Below, piece after piece: positions 52,109 to 60,410 of a stretch of 60,410 nucleotides of DNA (the stretch's first letter is position 1; the number at the start of each line of letters is the position of its first letter). Source of the DNA: Candidatus Eisenbacteria bacterium (GTDB lineage Bacteria > Orphanbacterota > Orphanbacteria > Orphanbacterales > Orphanbacteraceae); NCBI GenBank assembly GCA_016930695.1, contig JAFGGD010000007.1, forward strand, positions 1 through 60,410. Reading direction: 5' to 3'. The notes below the pieces were generated by a model that worked only from the letters and a program-made list of their open reading frames with translations, searched no databases and was not told the DNA's origin. The position numbers and the translations under genes were made by a program.

Positions 52109-53131
52109 ATGAATACCGAGATCCATCTTCATCGAGGACAATTCATCGACACCCTGCGGGAAGGGGACCGGGTGACCGAGCACTATCGCGTGCTCAGGAA
52201 GAGCGTGAAGACCTCTCGCTCCGGCGAGCCCTACCTGGACCTCGACGTCGGCGACCGCACCGGCCGGATCACGGCCCGCATGTTCAAGCCCCGCCAGTCC
52301 GTCGGCGATCCCATCCAGTCCTTCGCTTCCCTTTTCCAGGTGGGGGATTCGATCCGCGTCTCCGGGCGCATCGATCTCTTCCAGGGACGCCTGCAGATGA
52401 TCCTCGACAAACTCCGCGTCAGCCTCCCCGAAGAAGTGGACGACGCGCTCTTCGAAAAGGCGAGCCCCCGCTCGCCGGAGGAGATGGAGGCGGAACTCCG
52501 CGGAGCGATCGAGCGGATCGGCGACCCGATGCTCCGGGCGATGATGGAGCGGATCTTCGAGGACGCCTCCTTCGCCGAACGATTCGCCGCCGCTCCCGCG
52601 GCGACCCGTCTCCATCACGCCTACCGCCGCGGGCTTCTGGAACACACCCTCTCCCTGATCGGCGCCGCGGAGCGCCTCCTGCCCCATTACCCGGAACTGA
52701 ACGCCGACCTCGTCCGCGTGGGCGTCCTGCTGCACGACATGGGAAAGACGGAGGAACTGGGGGAGAAGGCGGGGGAGGAGTACACCGTCGACGGTACCCT
52801 TCTCGGTCACGTCTATCTCGGCGCCCGCCGCGCCGAGAAGGCGATGGACGGTACCCCGGGCTTTCCGGAGGAGCACCGCCGCCAGGTGTTGCACATGATT
52901 CTCAGCCACCACGGCGAGCGCGAGTTCGGCGCCCCCGTTCTCCCCGCCACCCGGGAAGCGATCTTCATCTATCACCTGGACAACCTGGACGCCAAGCTGG
53001 CGAACGCCCGCGAGACCCTCGAGGCGGACCGAAACGAGGAGAGCTTTTTCACAGACCTCTATTCCTCGGGCGCCATCGGCCGGCGTTATTACAAAGCCTC
53101 CCTACCGGAGGAGCGGAACGGGGATGCGTGA
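52109..53131 (+). CDS. OB-fold/HD-domain protein, YhaM-like 3'-5' exonuclease
   Basis: A 340-residue protein with an N-terminal OB fold (D-L-D-V-G-D-R-T-G-R-I-T-A-R) and an HD phosphohydrolase domain: H-H-A-Y-R-R-G-L-L-E-H-T, L-L-H-D-M-G-K-T and L-S-H-H-G. This two-domain arrangement matches YhaM/Cbf1 enzymes that trim RNA or DNA from the 3' end. Start at 52109 was preferred because the GAGGAG site would be too close to the ATG at 52106. The next gene, addB, starts 54 bp downstream, so they may form a DNA-processing unit. Confidence 0.9.
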   Translation: MNTEIHLHRGQFIDTLREGDRVTEHYRVLRKSVKTSRSGEPYLDLDVGDRTGRITARMFKPRQSVGDPIQSFASLFQVGDSIRVSGRIDLFQGRLQMILDKLRVSLPEEVDDALFEKASPRSPEEMEAELRGAIERIGDPMLRAMMERIFEDASFAERFAAAPAATRLHHAYRRGLLEHTLSLIGAAERLLPHYPELNADLVRVGVLLHDMGKTEELGEKAGEEYTVDGTLLGHVYLGARRAEKAMDGTPGFPEEHRRQVLHMILSHHGEREFGAPVLPATREAIFIYHLDNLDAKLANARETLEADRNEESFFTDLYSSGAIGRRYYKASLPEERNGDA

Positions 53132-53185
53132 TCGTCTTTTCCGCGGCGGCGCCCGGCAGGCGGCGCGCCGATCGGGGAAAGCGCG

Positions 53186-56158
53186 ATGAACCGTCCCGCG
53201 TCGCCGGTCCTTCTCACCGGACCTCCCGGCTCGGGCAAAACGGAAAAGATGGTCCGTCTCTTTCTGGAGGGGGACGGGGGATCGGCGGAGGGCGGGCGCG
53301 CGCTCGTTCTCCTGCCGGATCGCGGGGCGGTGGAGATCTTCCGCCGGCGCGTCCTCGAAGGGGCCGGAGTGGCCGGCGTTTTCGACGGCGGGATCCGCAC
53401 CTTTGAGAGCTGGGCGATTCACCGCCTCGGGAGAACGCCCGAGGAGGGCGCCGCGCCGGAGGAGGAGTCTCTTCTGCTCCGCGCCGTCGCCGCCGATCTG
53501 CCCGCGGCCGTGGGGACTCGAGCGCTCTCTCCTCGGTTCCGCGGCGCTTTTCTCGCCTGGGCGGCGGACCTCGGCGAGGCGGGAATCGATCCGGCGTCGA
53601 TCCGCGAGATGCTCCTCCACGCGCCCGATGAAGAGGGGCGTCTCGAGACTCTCGCCGAAACGCTCGACCGTTTCCTCCGGGAGCGCGAGGGGGCCGGCCT
53701 CTTCCACGCCGCCGCGGCGCTTCTTCGGGCGGCGGAACGTCTCGCCTCCGGCGCGGACCGCGCCCCCCTTCCGGACCTTCTCCTGGTCGACGGTTTTCAT
53801 CGATTCTCCTCTCCCCGCCTCGCCCTCCTGCGCGAGCTGGCCTCCCGCGTCGGTGAGACATGGATCACTCTCCCTTCTCCTTCCGGGAACGGGGAGTGGA
53901 CAGGCGAGGCTTTGGAGCGATCCTTCGCCCTTCTCTCCTCGGAGATCGGTCCGTTCCGTGAAGAGCGACTCTCCGCAAAGGGGCCGGAGCCGCGGCCCCT
54001 ATTCCTCGGAGGCGCCGACAGGGAGGAAGTGGTGGAGAGGATCGCCCGGGAGATCCGCATCGCCTGCGCCGAGGAGGGGAGGCGCCCCGGCGATCACCTG
54101 ATTCTCTTTCGCGATGTCGAGCCGTACCGCGTTCTGGTGGAGGAGATCTTTCCCCGCTACGGCGTTCCCTTTCACGGGCGTTTCCAAACGGCGGGGGCGG
54201 AGACCCGCGCCGGCCGCTCCCTTCTCGACTGGATCCGCCTCGCCCGAGAGGGGGTGCGCGTCTCCACGGTTCTCCCGATCCTCAAGAACAGGATGACCGG
54301 TGCCGACCCGGACCATGCGGATCGTCTCGCCGCACGACTCCGGGAAGCGCCGGACGCGGAGGAGGGGGGGGAGGCGCTCCTTCTGCGCGCGCGCGGCGCG
54401 GATCCCGGCTTCGCTTCCGCCCATCTGGAGCCGCTCGCCGCTTTCGCCGCCGAGACGGGGAGCGTTCGGGGAAGCGCCGCGGTGGAAGCCCTTCTCCGTT
54501 GGTGGGAGGAGGGGATCGAAGCATCCGTTCGCGCCGACGCCGTTCCCGAAAGGGACGGTCCTCTTCACGCCGCCGCGTGGAACCGCTACCGGGAGTTTCT
54601 CGATCGGACGGTTCGCGCCTTTCGCCGGCGCCCGGCGCTGGATTCCATGGACGCCGCGGAGGCGCTCGAGATCGTGGAGGCCGAAGCGCGGCGGATCCGC
54701 GTCTCTTACGCCGTCGGTCCGCCGGGGGGGGCGCGGGTAGACGATTTCCGCCACGGCCAGAACCTCTCCGCGCCGGTCCTCTTCCTCGCCGGCCTGGAGG
54801 CGGCGCTCTGCCCCCGCGCCTATCAGTCGGGATCGTTTTGGACCGAAACGGATCGGGAGCGCTTGGGCGAAAGCGGCCAATACCGAGTCCCCGACAGGGA
54901 AGAGCACCGGATCGAGGAGCGCTATCTTTTCCGGCGCGCCTGGACGCGGGCGACGGAGATGGTTTACTTCTGTTCCCCCGCCTTCGAACGGACCGGAGAC
55001 GCCTCTCCTCCCTCCCCCTATCTTTTGGAGGCGCGCGAGTCGATCGGGGCGGAGCGGTTCGAGGATCGCGGCGCCGTGGAGCGTTTCGCGACGAGTCGTT
55101 CCCTCGCCGTCGAAGCGGACCTCTTCCCCTTTCTCGCCGCCCGCGCCGATCCGGCGGAAGGGGACGGGCCCGGTGTGGGACTCGCCGCCGCGCTCTTCCG
55201 CGAGAGGACCCCTCGAATCCCCTCCGAACCGCGACGGTTCGACGAGCCGGTTCGCGTCGGCGGCGTCAAACCCTTCCGCGTCTGGGCGGCGCGCCGCAAG
55301 GCGCACACCGTGAGCGCGCTGGAGGATTTCGGCGCCTGTCCCTATCGCTACCTCGCCCGCCATGTTTACCGCCTCGACGAGCCGGAGGAACCGCCCTTCT
55401 TCGGTTTCCCTCTTACCCGGGAGGGGGAGCTGATCCACGCCGTGTTGGAGGAGGCGCTGCGCGCAGGCGGTGATCCGGCGGCGCTCCTCGGCGAGAAGGC
55501 GATGCGGGCGCTCGGCGGCGTGCCGGAGCGAGTCGGCCACCGGCTCGCGGCCGAGCGGCTCCGGGAGGGGCTCGCCCTCCTTCTCGAGGAGGACCTCCGT
55601 TTCCGTGAGGAGCACGGCTGGGAACCGGTCGCCTATGAACGTTCTTTCGGCGGGGAGGACCGTCCCTTCCTGGCGGGGGGCGTGCCGGTCCGCGGCCGAA
55701 TCGACCGCGTCGACCGCTCCCCCGCGGGCGATCTCCTGGTCATCGACTACAAAAGGTCCGCCAGGCGCGGACCGGGGCTCGCCCGCGACCTGGAAGCGGG
55801 GCTTTCCCTCGCGCTTCCCCTCTATCTTCTCGCCGCGCGGGAACTCCACGGCGGCCGGCCGGTGGGCGCTTTCCTTCTCGGGCTCGGCGATCCCGTTCGC
55901 GGTGGTTTCTACGACACCCGATTCGTCGCCGAGGGGGTCGTCCCGGAGAAGCGCGCCGGGTCGGCTGTACCGATGGAGGGGGAGAGGATGGACGCCCTCC
56001 TCGCCGGCGTCCGGGAGAGGACGGCGGAGATCGCCCGCGAGATCGAGAGCGGTGAATTTCCGGTGGAGCCGGCGGATGATCGCACCTGCGAAAGGCTCCA
56101 CTGTCCCTACCGGGACCTCTGCCGGATCGTGCTCGCCGCTCTGGAGGACGGGGAATGA
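53186..56158 (+). CDS. addB: AddB subunit of the AddAB helicase-nuclease
   Basis: A 990-residue protein with a P-loop G-P-P-G-S-G-K-T at residues about 11-18, a helicase-like but divergent core, and a C-terminal RecB-type nuclease: G-R-I-D-R-V-D and V-I-D-Y-K. Cysteines at 718, 968, 973 and 979 could hold the Fe-S cluster known in AddB (C...C-x4-C-x5-C). AddAB processes DNA ends for recombination, recognising Chi. It overlaps addA by 4 bp (ATGA). It is somewhat shorter than B. subtilis AddB. Confidence 0.88.
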   Translation: MNRPASPVLLTGPPGSGKTEKMVRLFLEGDGGSAEGGRALVLLPDRGAVEIFRRRVLEGAGVAGVFDGGIRTFESWAIHRLGRTPEEGAAPEEESLLLRAVAADLPAAVGTRALSPRFRGAFLAWAADLGEAGIDPASIREMLLHAPDEEGRLETLAETLDRFLREREGAGLFHAAAALLRAAERLASGADRAPLPDLLLVDGFHRFSSPRLALLRELASRVGETWITLPSPSGNGEWTGEALERSFALLSSEIGPFREERLSAKGPEPRPLFLGGADREEVVERIAREIRIACAEEGRRPGDHLILFRDVEPYRVLVEEIFPRYGVPFHGRFQTAGAETRAGRSLLDWIRLAREGVRVSTVLPILKNRMTGADPDHADRLAARLREAPDAEEGGEALLLRARGADPGFASAHLEPLAAFAAETGSVRGSAAVEALLRWWEEGIEASVRADAVPERDGPLHAAAWNRYREFLDRTVRAFRRRPALDSMDAAEALEIVEAEARRIRVSYAVGPPGGARVDDFRHGQNLSAPVLFLAGLEAALCPRAYQSGSFWTETDRERLGESGQYRVPDREEHRIEERYLFRRAWTRATEMVYFCSPAFERTGDASPPSPYLLEARESIGAERFEDRGAVERFATSRSLAVEADLFPFLAARADPAEGDGPGVGLAAALFRERTPRIPSEPRRFDEPVRVGGVKPFRVWAARRKAHTVSALEDFGACPYRYLARHVYRLDEPEEPPFFGFPLTREGELIHAVLEEALRAGGDPAALLGEKAMRALGGVPERVGHRLAAERLREGLALLLEEDLRFREEHGWEPVAYERSFGGEDRPFLAGGVPVRGRIDRVDRSPAGDLLVIDYKRSARRGPGLARDLEAGLSLALPLYLLAARELHGGRPVGAFLLGLGDPVRGGFYDTRFVAEGVVPEKRAGSAVPMEGERMDALLAGVRERTAEIAREIESGEFPVEPADDRTCERLHCPYRDLCRIVLAALEDGE

Positions 56159-59100
56159 CGAAGCGCGCCGCGGGGAAGGGGATCCGTCTTACCGAGGCGC
56201 AAGCGGCGGCGGTGCAAACCGGCGACCGGGACCTCTGGCTCACCGCCGGCGCCGGCTCGGGAAAGACGTCGGTCCTCGCCGAGCGATACCTCCACCTCCA
56301 CCTCACGCGCGAGGTTCCGATCCGCCGCATCTTGGCGATTACCTTTACGGATAAAGCGGCCGCCGAGATGCGGGAGAGGATCGGCCGCCGTCTCCAGGAA
56401 GAGGGGAAGGCGGATTCGGTCCGTGAACTGGCGCACGCGCCCATCTCGACGATCGATTCTTTCTGCCGCCGCCTCCTCACGGAGTACGCCGAGCGGGCCG
56501 GCGTCGATCCCGACCTGCGCGTCCTGGACGAAGCGGAAGCGGCGGAGTTGCAGGAGAGAGTCTGGATCGACCTGCTCGATCGGTGGTGGAGGGAGCGGCC
56601 CGAGGAGACTCTTCTGCTGTTCCGCGAGCTGGAGTGGTCCGCCGGCGCGGATCATCCCGGCGGCGTCGACCCTTCCCCGCTTTTCGCCCTCGTCCGATCG
56701 ATCCGCACCGCCGGACGGGATGTGGGGGACGTCCCCTTCGTTCCCGATCCGGAGGAGCTTTTCGGTTCGGCGCGGCGGCGGCTGGCGGAGGCGACGGCGG
56801 CGGTTCGCGCGGCGGCCGCCGGTGAGGCGCCGCCCAAGACGAGGGAGAAACTCCGCCGGATCCTGGCGCTGGATGGGCTCGATCCCCTCCGCGATTCGGA
56901 TTGGGCGGATCGGGTCCGGACCGCCCGGGCCGGCGTCACCCGCGGCGTGGCGAAGAACGCGAAGGAGGCGGTGGGAGCGGCGATCGAAGCGATGGATCAT
57001 CTCCTCGAAGCGGCGGAGGAGCTGGACCTGGAGCGGCCACGCCTCCTCCTCCGCGAGCTGGCCGTCGATTTTCTGTCCGCCTACTCCGGCGAGAAGAAGG
57101 GAGCGGGCGCGGCGGACTTTCTCGATCTCGAAGAGAAGGCGGACCGTCTCCTCGGGAACGAACGGGTCCGGGAAGAGGTGCGCCGGCGTTTCTCCTATCT
57201 CCTGCTCGACGAGTGCCAGGACACCAATGAGCTGCAGCTCCGGCTGGTCCGCCGCCTGCGCGGCGCCGGCCGTTTCCTGGCGGTGGGGGACGCCAAACAG
57301 TCGATCTACGCGTTCCGGGACGCGGACGTCTCCGCCTTTCTCGACATGGGCGCGTCCCTTCCCCGATCGACCCGGCGCATTCTTTTGGATCAAAACTTTC
57401 GCAGTCGTCCCGTCATTCTCCGTTGGGTGAACGCCCTCGTCTCCCGCCTGTGGGAAACGAACCGCGCCATGGGCGTCCCCTACGAGCCTCTCGAACCGGG
57501 CCCGCGCGAGGAGTTTCCCCGGAAACGGGAGCCTTCGGTGGAGATCCTGGTCGCGCGTGAGGAATCGATCGGCGCCGCCCGGGAGAGGGAGGCGAGGCTC
57601 CTGGCGCGCAGGCTCCGGCGGATTCGCGAGGAGGGGCTCGACGGTCTCGCCTACGGCGACATGGCCGTTCTCTTCCGGAGCACGACCGATATGGCGCTTT
57701 ACGAGAGGGCGCTCCGGCGGGAGGGGATCCCGGCGTCCATCGCGTCGGGACGCGGTTTCTTCCAGACCCGCGAGGTGACCGATCTTCTCGCCGGTCTCTC
57801 ACTGGTGGACGATCCTTACGACGATCTCCGTCTCGCCGCCGCCCTTCGTTCCCCCCTCGCCGGCCTGGACGACCGGGACCTGGCGCAGTTGTTGATCGAA
57901 CGCCCACGCGACGTTTCCCTCTGGGACCGCGCGCGCGACCCTTCGGTGTCGGCCGCGCTTTCCGACGAGGGGCGCGACGCGCTCCGCCGTTTCCTGTCGA
58001 TTTTGGAGGGACTCCGGGACCGGCGCGGTCTCGAGCCGGCGGACCGCATCCTGCGGGCGCTCGTCGAGGAGACCGGCTACCTGGGCGCGGTCGTCCTGGA
58101 GCCGGGCGGTCTTCGAATGCGCGCGAATCTGCGCAAGCTGTTCGCCATCGCGCGGTCGTTGGAGGAGCGGGGGGAGCTTTCCCTCCACGATGGTCTTCGC
58201 GCGCTGGAGCGTTATCGGTCGACCCGGATCCGGGAGAGGGAATCGGCTGTGGATGAAGAGAGGGACGCGGTCCGCCTTCTCACCATCCACGGCGCGAAAG
58301 GGATGGAGTTCCCCCTCGTGGCCGTCGCCGATCTGGGGAGACCCCCGCGGGGAGGGGAATCGCCGCTCCTCTTCCACAAAAACCGGGGGATCGGCGTGCG
58401 GCGCCGCTCCGGCGGTCGGGTTCCTTATATTTATGCACGAATTGTCGAAGAGCTTAAAGTGCTCGCCGAGGCGGAGGATGTCCGCCTGCTCTATGTGGCG
58501 CTCACCCGCGCCGAGCGTCATCTGATTCTCTCCGGCGGCGTGGGCAATCGGATGACCGGATGGCTGGCGCGGATCGACGACGTGATCGGCTTACCGGAGG
58601 CGACGGGCGGGCATGACTGGGAGGGAATCCGTTTTCGCGTGATCGGCGGGGAAGAGGAGGGGGAGGATCGCTCCGTTCCCGTCGTCCCGCCGCGCGCGGT
58701 TCTTCGGTCGCCGGAGCGTTTCGCCGGGGACGCCGATCCGGAGGCGACGAAGCGCGTCCTCCGGCGGCTCGCCTCGAAACCGCCGCCACCCGACCCGGAC
58801 CCGGCGGGGCGCACCGTAACCGGGGTTCACGACTTTCTGGAATGTCCGCGGCGCTTCCGTCTCGCTCGCCTCTTCCCGGTCCATCCCGTTCGGGAGGGTG
58901 GGGGAGGGCCCTCTCTCGGCACGCGATTTCACAGGGCCGTCGAGTCGCGGGTACTCGGTCTCCCCGCCTCGGCGGCGGGCGAGGAGAACGGGGAAGGGGA
59001 ACTCGTCGACGGTTGGATGGAAAAGCTCGTCGCGGACCCGCGGATCGGACCGCTTCTCGAGCCGGGCCGCGCCGGCGCCGAGGTTTCCTTCGCGGCGATC

Positions 59101-59466
59101 GTCGGCGGCCGGCCCCTTCGGGGGGCGATCGATCTGCTCGCCCGTACGCCGGAAGGATGGGTGATAGTCGACTATAAAACCGATCGCGCCGCGCCGCGGG
59201 AGATCGAGGAACGGTATCGCATCTCTCTGCAGATGTACGCGGCCGCGGTCCGCGCCGCCGGGGGGGAAGAGGAGCGCGTGGAGACTTGGATCTGGGCGGC
59301 GCGAGTGGGACGCGGTTTGGCGATCGCGGAGGACGGAGATGCGGTTCGGGACGCGCTCGACCGTTACGACCGCGCGGAGAGAGAGGGCGATTACCCGGCG
59401 CGGCGGAACGAAAGCTGCCGTTACTGTCTCTATCGCCGGGGATGCCCGGAACACCCGACGGCCTGA
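56155..59466 (+). CDS. addA: AddA subunit of the AddAB helicase-nuclease
   Basis: A 1103-residue UvrD-like helicase with a C-terminal nuclease. Visible motifs: A-G-A-G-S-G-K-T, T-F-T-D-K-A-A-A-E-M, L-L-D-E-C-Q-D-T, V-G-D-A-K-Q-S-I-Y, N-F-R-S, T-I-H-G-A-K-G-M-E-F and A-L-T-R-A-E. The nuclease centre is G-A-I-D-L-L-A...V-D-Y-K-T-D. Unusually for AddA, the nuclease is flanked by cysteines at 897, 1088, 1091 and 1097 (C-x2-C-x5-C), as in Fe-S cluster nucleases. Starts inside the addB stop. Confidence 0.93.
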   Translation: MTKRAAGKGIRLTEAQAAAVQTGDRDLWLTAGAGSGKTSVLAERYLHLHLTREVPIRRILAITFTDKAAAEMRERIGRRLQEEGKADSVRELAHAPISTIDSFCRRLLTEYAERAGVDPDLRVLDEAEAAELQERVWIDLLDRWWRERPEETLLLFRELEWSAGADHPGGVDPSPLFALVRSIRTAGRDVGDVPFVPDPEELFGSARRRLAEATAAVRAAAAGEAPPKTREKLRRILALDGLDPLRDSDWADRVRTARAGVTRGVAKNAKEAVGAAIEAMDHLLEAAEELDLERPRLLLRELAVDFLSAYSGEKKGAGAADFLDLEEKADRLLGNERVREEVRRRFSYLLLDECQDTNELQLRLVRRLRGAGRFLAVGDAKQSIYAFRDADVSAFLDMGASLPRSTRRILLDQNFRSRPVILRWVNALVSRLWETNRAMGVPYEPLEPGPREEFPRKREPSVEILVAREESIGAAREREARLLARRLRRIREEGLDGLAYGDMAVLFRSTTDMALYERALRREGIPASIASGRGFFQTREVTDLLAGLSLVDDPYDDLRLAAALRSPLAGLDDRDLAQLLIERPRDVSLWDRARDPSVSAALSDEGRDALRRFLSILEGLRDRRGLEPADRILRALVEETGYLGAVVLEPGGLRMRANLRKLFAIARSLEERGELSLHDGLRALERYRSTRIRERESAVDEERDAVRLLTIHGAKGMEFPLVAVADLGRPPRGGESPLLFHKNRGIGVRRRSGGRVPYIYARIVEELKVLAEAEDVRLLYVALTRAERHLILSGGVGNRMTGWLARIDDVIGLPEATGGHDWEGIRFRVIGGEEEGEDRSVPVVPPRAVLRSPERFAGDADPEATKRVLRRLASKPPPPDPDPAGRTVTGVHDFLECPRRFRLARLFPVHPVREGGGGPSLGTRFHRAVESRVLGLPASAAGEENGEGELVDGWMEKLVADPRIGPLLEPGRAGAEVSFAAIVGGRPLRGAIDLLARTPEGWVIVDYKTDRAAPREIEERYRISLQMYAAAVRAAGGEEERVETWIWAARVGRGLAIAEDGDAVRDALDRYDRAEREGDYPARRNESCRYCLYRRGCPEHPTA

Positions 59467-59616
59467 CATTCCCGCCGATTTCGGAACCGTAACAAACACG
59501 GTTGCAAGGACTCAAACGGTCGGGGACACTGTTTCACCGAATCGGGCTACCGGCGCGGCGAAAAGGCTGTATATTAGGAGTAGGTGTGTGGACTCCCCCA
59601 CGGAGAGGGAATACAG

Positions 59617-60240
59617 ATGTTCGGCGACACCCACAAACTGAAGACCGAACAGATCATCCGCAACCGGCTTTGGAGGCATTCCATCGCGATCGGAGATGAG
59701 GCGGGTGTCCGGTCCAACGCGGGCGCTCTGGTAACCGCCCTCGTGCAGGGGCTTCCGGAGCGCCAGAGCGTGCTGCTCCATTCCTACATGGTCCTCCCGG
59801 AAGACGCGATCGATCGCGAGTTTTTCGGCGAGATCGAAAACGCCGAGAGCATCCGCCGTCCCCTGATGGGGGGGGTGTTCGGCCTTGGAGAGGGGAAAGA
59901 ATGGCGGAGCGAACCGATGGCTTTTTCCCTTTCGGGGAGCGGATTGATCGGTTCATTCGCGGACCGATTTTGGGGCGGAGATCAAATGGCGATCTTCCTC
60001 TCCTCGCTGGAACCGCTCGAATTTTTCGATGCGTGTCACGATTTTCCGGTGTTCCGGCGGGAAGGGGGACAGATGGTCTACGCGCCCTATTGGTATCCCG
60101 CCAGTTTCGAAAAGTACCTTCTGCAGTCGGCGTCCCGCGTGACCGACCGGATTTTCGACCGCATCGGTTACTACATCGTCGAGAGCGAGGGCGGGCGATC
60201 GGTCCGTGTCTACTGCCGGGGCGTTGATCGCTCCATCTGA
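59617..60240 (+). CDS. Conserved-looking protein of unknown function
   Basis: A 207-residue soluble-looking protein with no signal peptide or membrane helix. It mixes alpha and beta segments and includes W-R-H-S-I-A-I-G-D-E-A-G-V and A-P-Y-W-Y-P-A-S-F. I recognise no family. ATG at 59617 was chosen because ggagaggga lies 6 bp upstream. A TATATT box at 59569-59574 could be its -10, but no -35 is evident. It has its own strong terminator after the stop, so it is probably expressed alone. Confidence 0.72.
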   Translation: MFGDTHKLKTEQIIRNRLWRHSIAIGDEAGVRSNAGALVTALVQGLPERQSVLLHSYMVLPEDAIDREFFGEIENAESIRRPLMGGVFGLGEGKEWRSEPMAFSLSGSGLIGSFADRFWGGDQMAIFLSSLEPLEFFDACHDFPVFRREGGQMVYAPYWYPASFEKYLLQSASRVTDRIFDRIGYYIVESEGGRSVRVYCRGVDRSI

Positions 60241-60262
60241 TCTTTTCTCATCGAAGCCGACC

Positions 60263-60290
60263 GGCCGGGAACATCTCCCGGCCTTTTTTT
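60263..60290 (+). terminator. Strong intrinsic terminator
   Basis: ggccggga (60263-60270) pairs perfectly with tcccggcc (60276-60283) across a 5-nt acatc loop, followed by seven Ts (60284-60290), 23 bp past the stop at 60240. Confidence 0.93.
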
Positions 60291-60410
60291 ATGGAAAGGA
60301 ATGAAATCGCCAAATCGTTTACGTTCTTATGTTCCTTTTTCCCGGGAGGGTTTTGGGGTCGGGGGGTCGGTTCGTGACGAGAGCGTGTCCCATGAGGCGA
60401 GAGGGTGTTC
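60291..60410. other. Non-coding end of the window
   Basis: No gene or clear ribosome site is seen in the last 120 bp. It is first AT-rich (to about 60330) and then GC-rich with a run of G (ggggtcggggggtcgg). It may be the leader of a gene beyond the edge. Confidence 0.4.

Overview
The window reads as a chromosomal segment of a very GC-rich, diderm (outer-membrane) bacterium, dense with housekeeping genes. Outer-membrane character comes from a surface-antigen (BamA/D15-like) barrel, an OmpA-type lipoprotein and lipobox proteins. Three large exported proteins end in a FlgD-like tail with an N-R-P-N-P-F-N-P motif and a terminal basic residue, a hallmark of FCB-related and neighbouring uncultured lineages such as Candidatus Eisenbacteria or Latescibacteria. 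That assignment is inference; there is no rRNA in the window.

Layout. 1-363: non-coding lead with a nested hairpin and a hexamer tandem. 364-6566 (minus): archaeal-type pheS-pheT, a PLP aminotransferase, a small membrane protein, and upstream a PTS EIIA plus a zinc-ribbon protein. 6726-9696 (plus): a helical-repeat protein and an EF-G paralogue. 9884-21528: yebC-ruvCAB-queA, a decayed gene and a secreted metalloprotease inserted before tgt, then tgt, yajC, fmt, rsmB, a PASTA protein and rpe. 21682-23081: an OmpA lipoprotein and a DtxR-type regulator facing it. 23261-26924: ffh, then rpsP-khpA-rimM-trmD, with a 181-bp palindromic element between khpA and rimM. 26938-33084: an outer-membrane barrel, a FlgD-tail secreted protein, an RlmD-like methyltransferase and a CPA antiporter. 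33307-34768: rplS-rnhB-yraN, which in many bacteria follow trmD directly. 34889-39279: a TPR lipoprotein with a 1248-residue LVIVD-repeat exported protein. 39423-44254: recD2, an ArnT-like glycosyltransferase and a PAP2/AUR1-like phosphatase. 44336-51212: thioredoxin, flavin reductase, family-4 UDG, prepilin peptidase, then on the minus strand EIIA and rlmE, the latter split by a T9 run, and a membrane spermidine-synthase-like/TPR fusion. 51161-60240: a PIG-L deacetylase, an HD/OB nuclease-like protein, addB-addA and a gene of unknown function.

Themes. DNA repair and recombination are heavily represented: RuvABC, RecD2, UDG, AddAB. Translation and tRNA/rRNA modification are too: PheRS, QueA, Tgt, Fmt, RsmB, RimM, TrmD, RlmD-like, RlmE, S16, L19, EF-G paralogue. 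Exported-protein genes with their own promoters sit inside otherwise conserved housekeeping blocks. Many genes have recognisable sigma70-type promoters (TTGACN or TTGCCN, 16-18 bp, then TAnAnT) and several have strong intrinsic terminators. No CRISPR array, tRNA, rRNA, transposase or phage gene was seen.

The most unusual items are the T9 run in rlmE that demands a -1 shift for a full-length enzyme, the palindromic element inside the rpsP-trmD block, and archaeal-type PheRS with an added zinc ribbon in the beta subunit.
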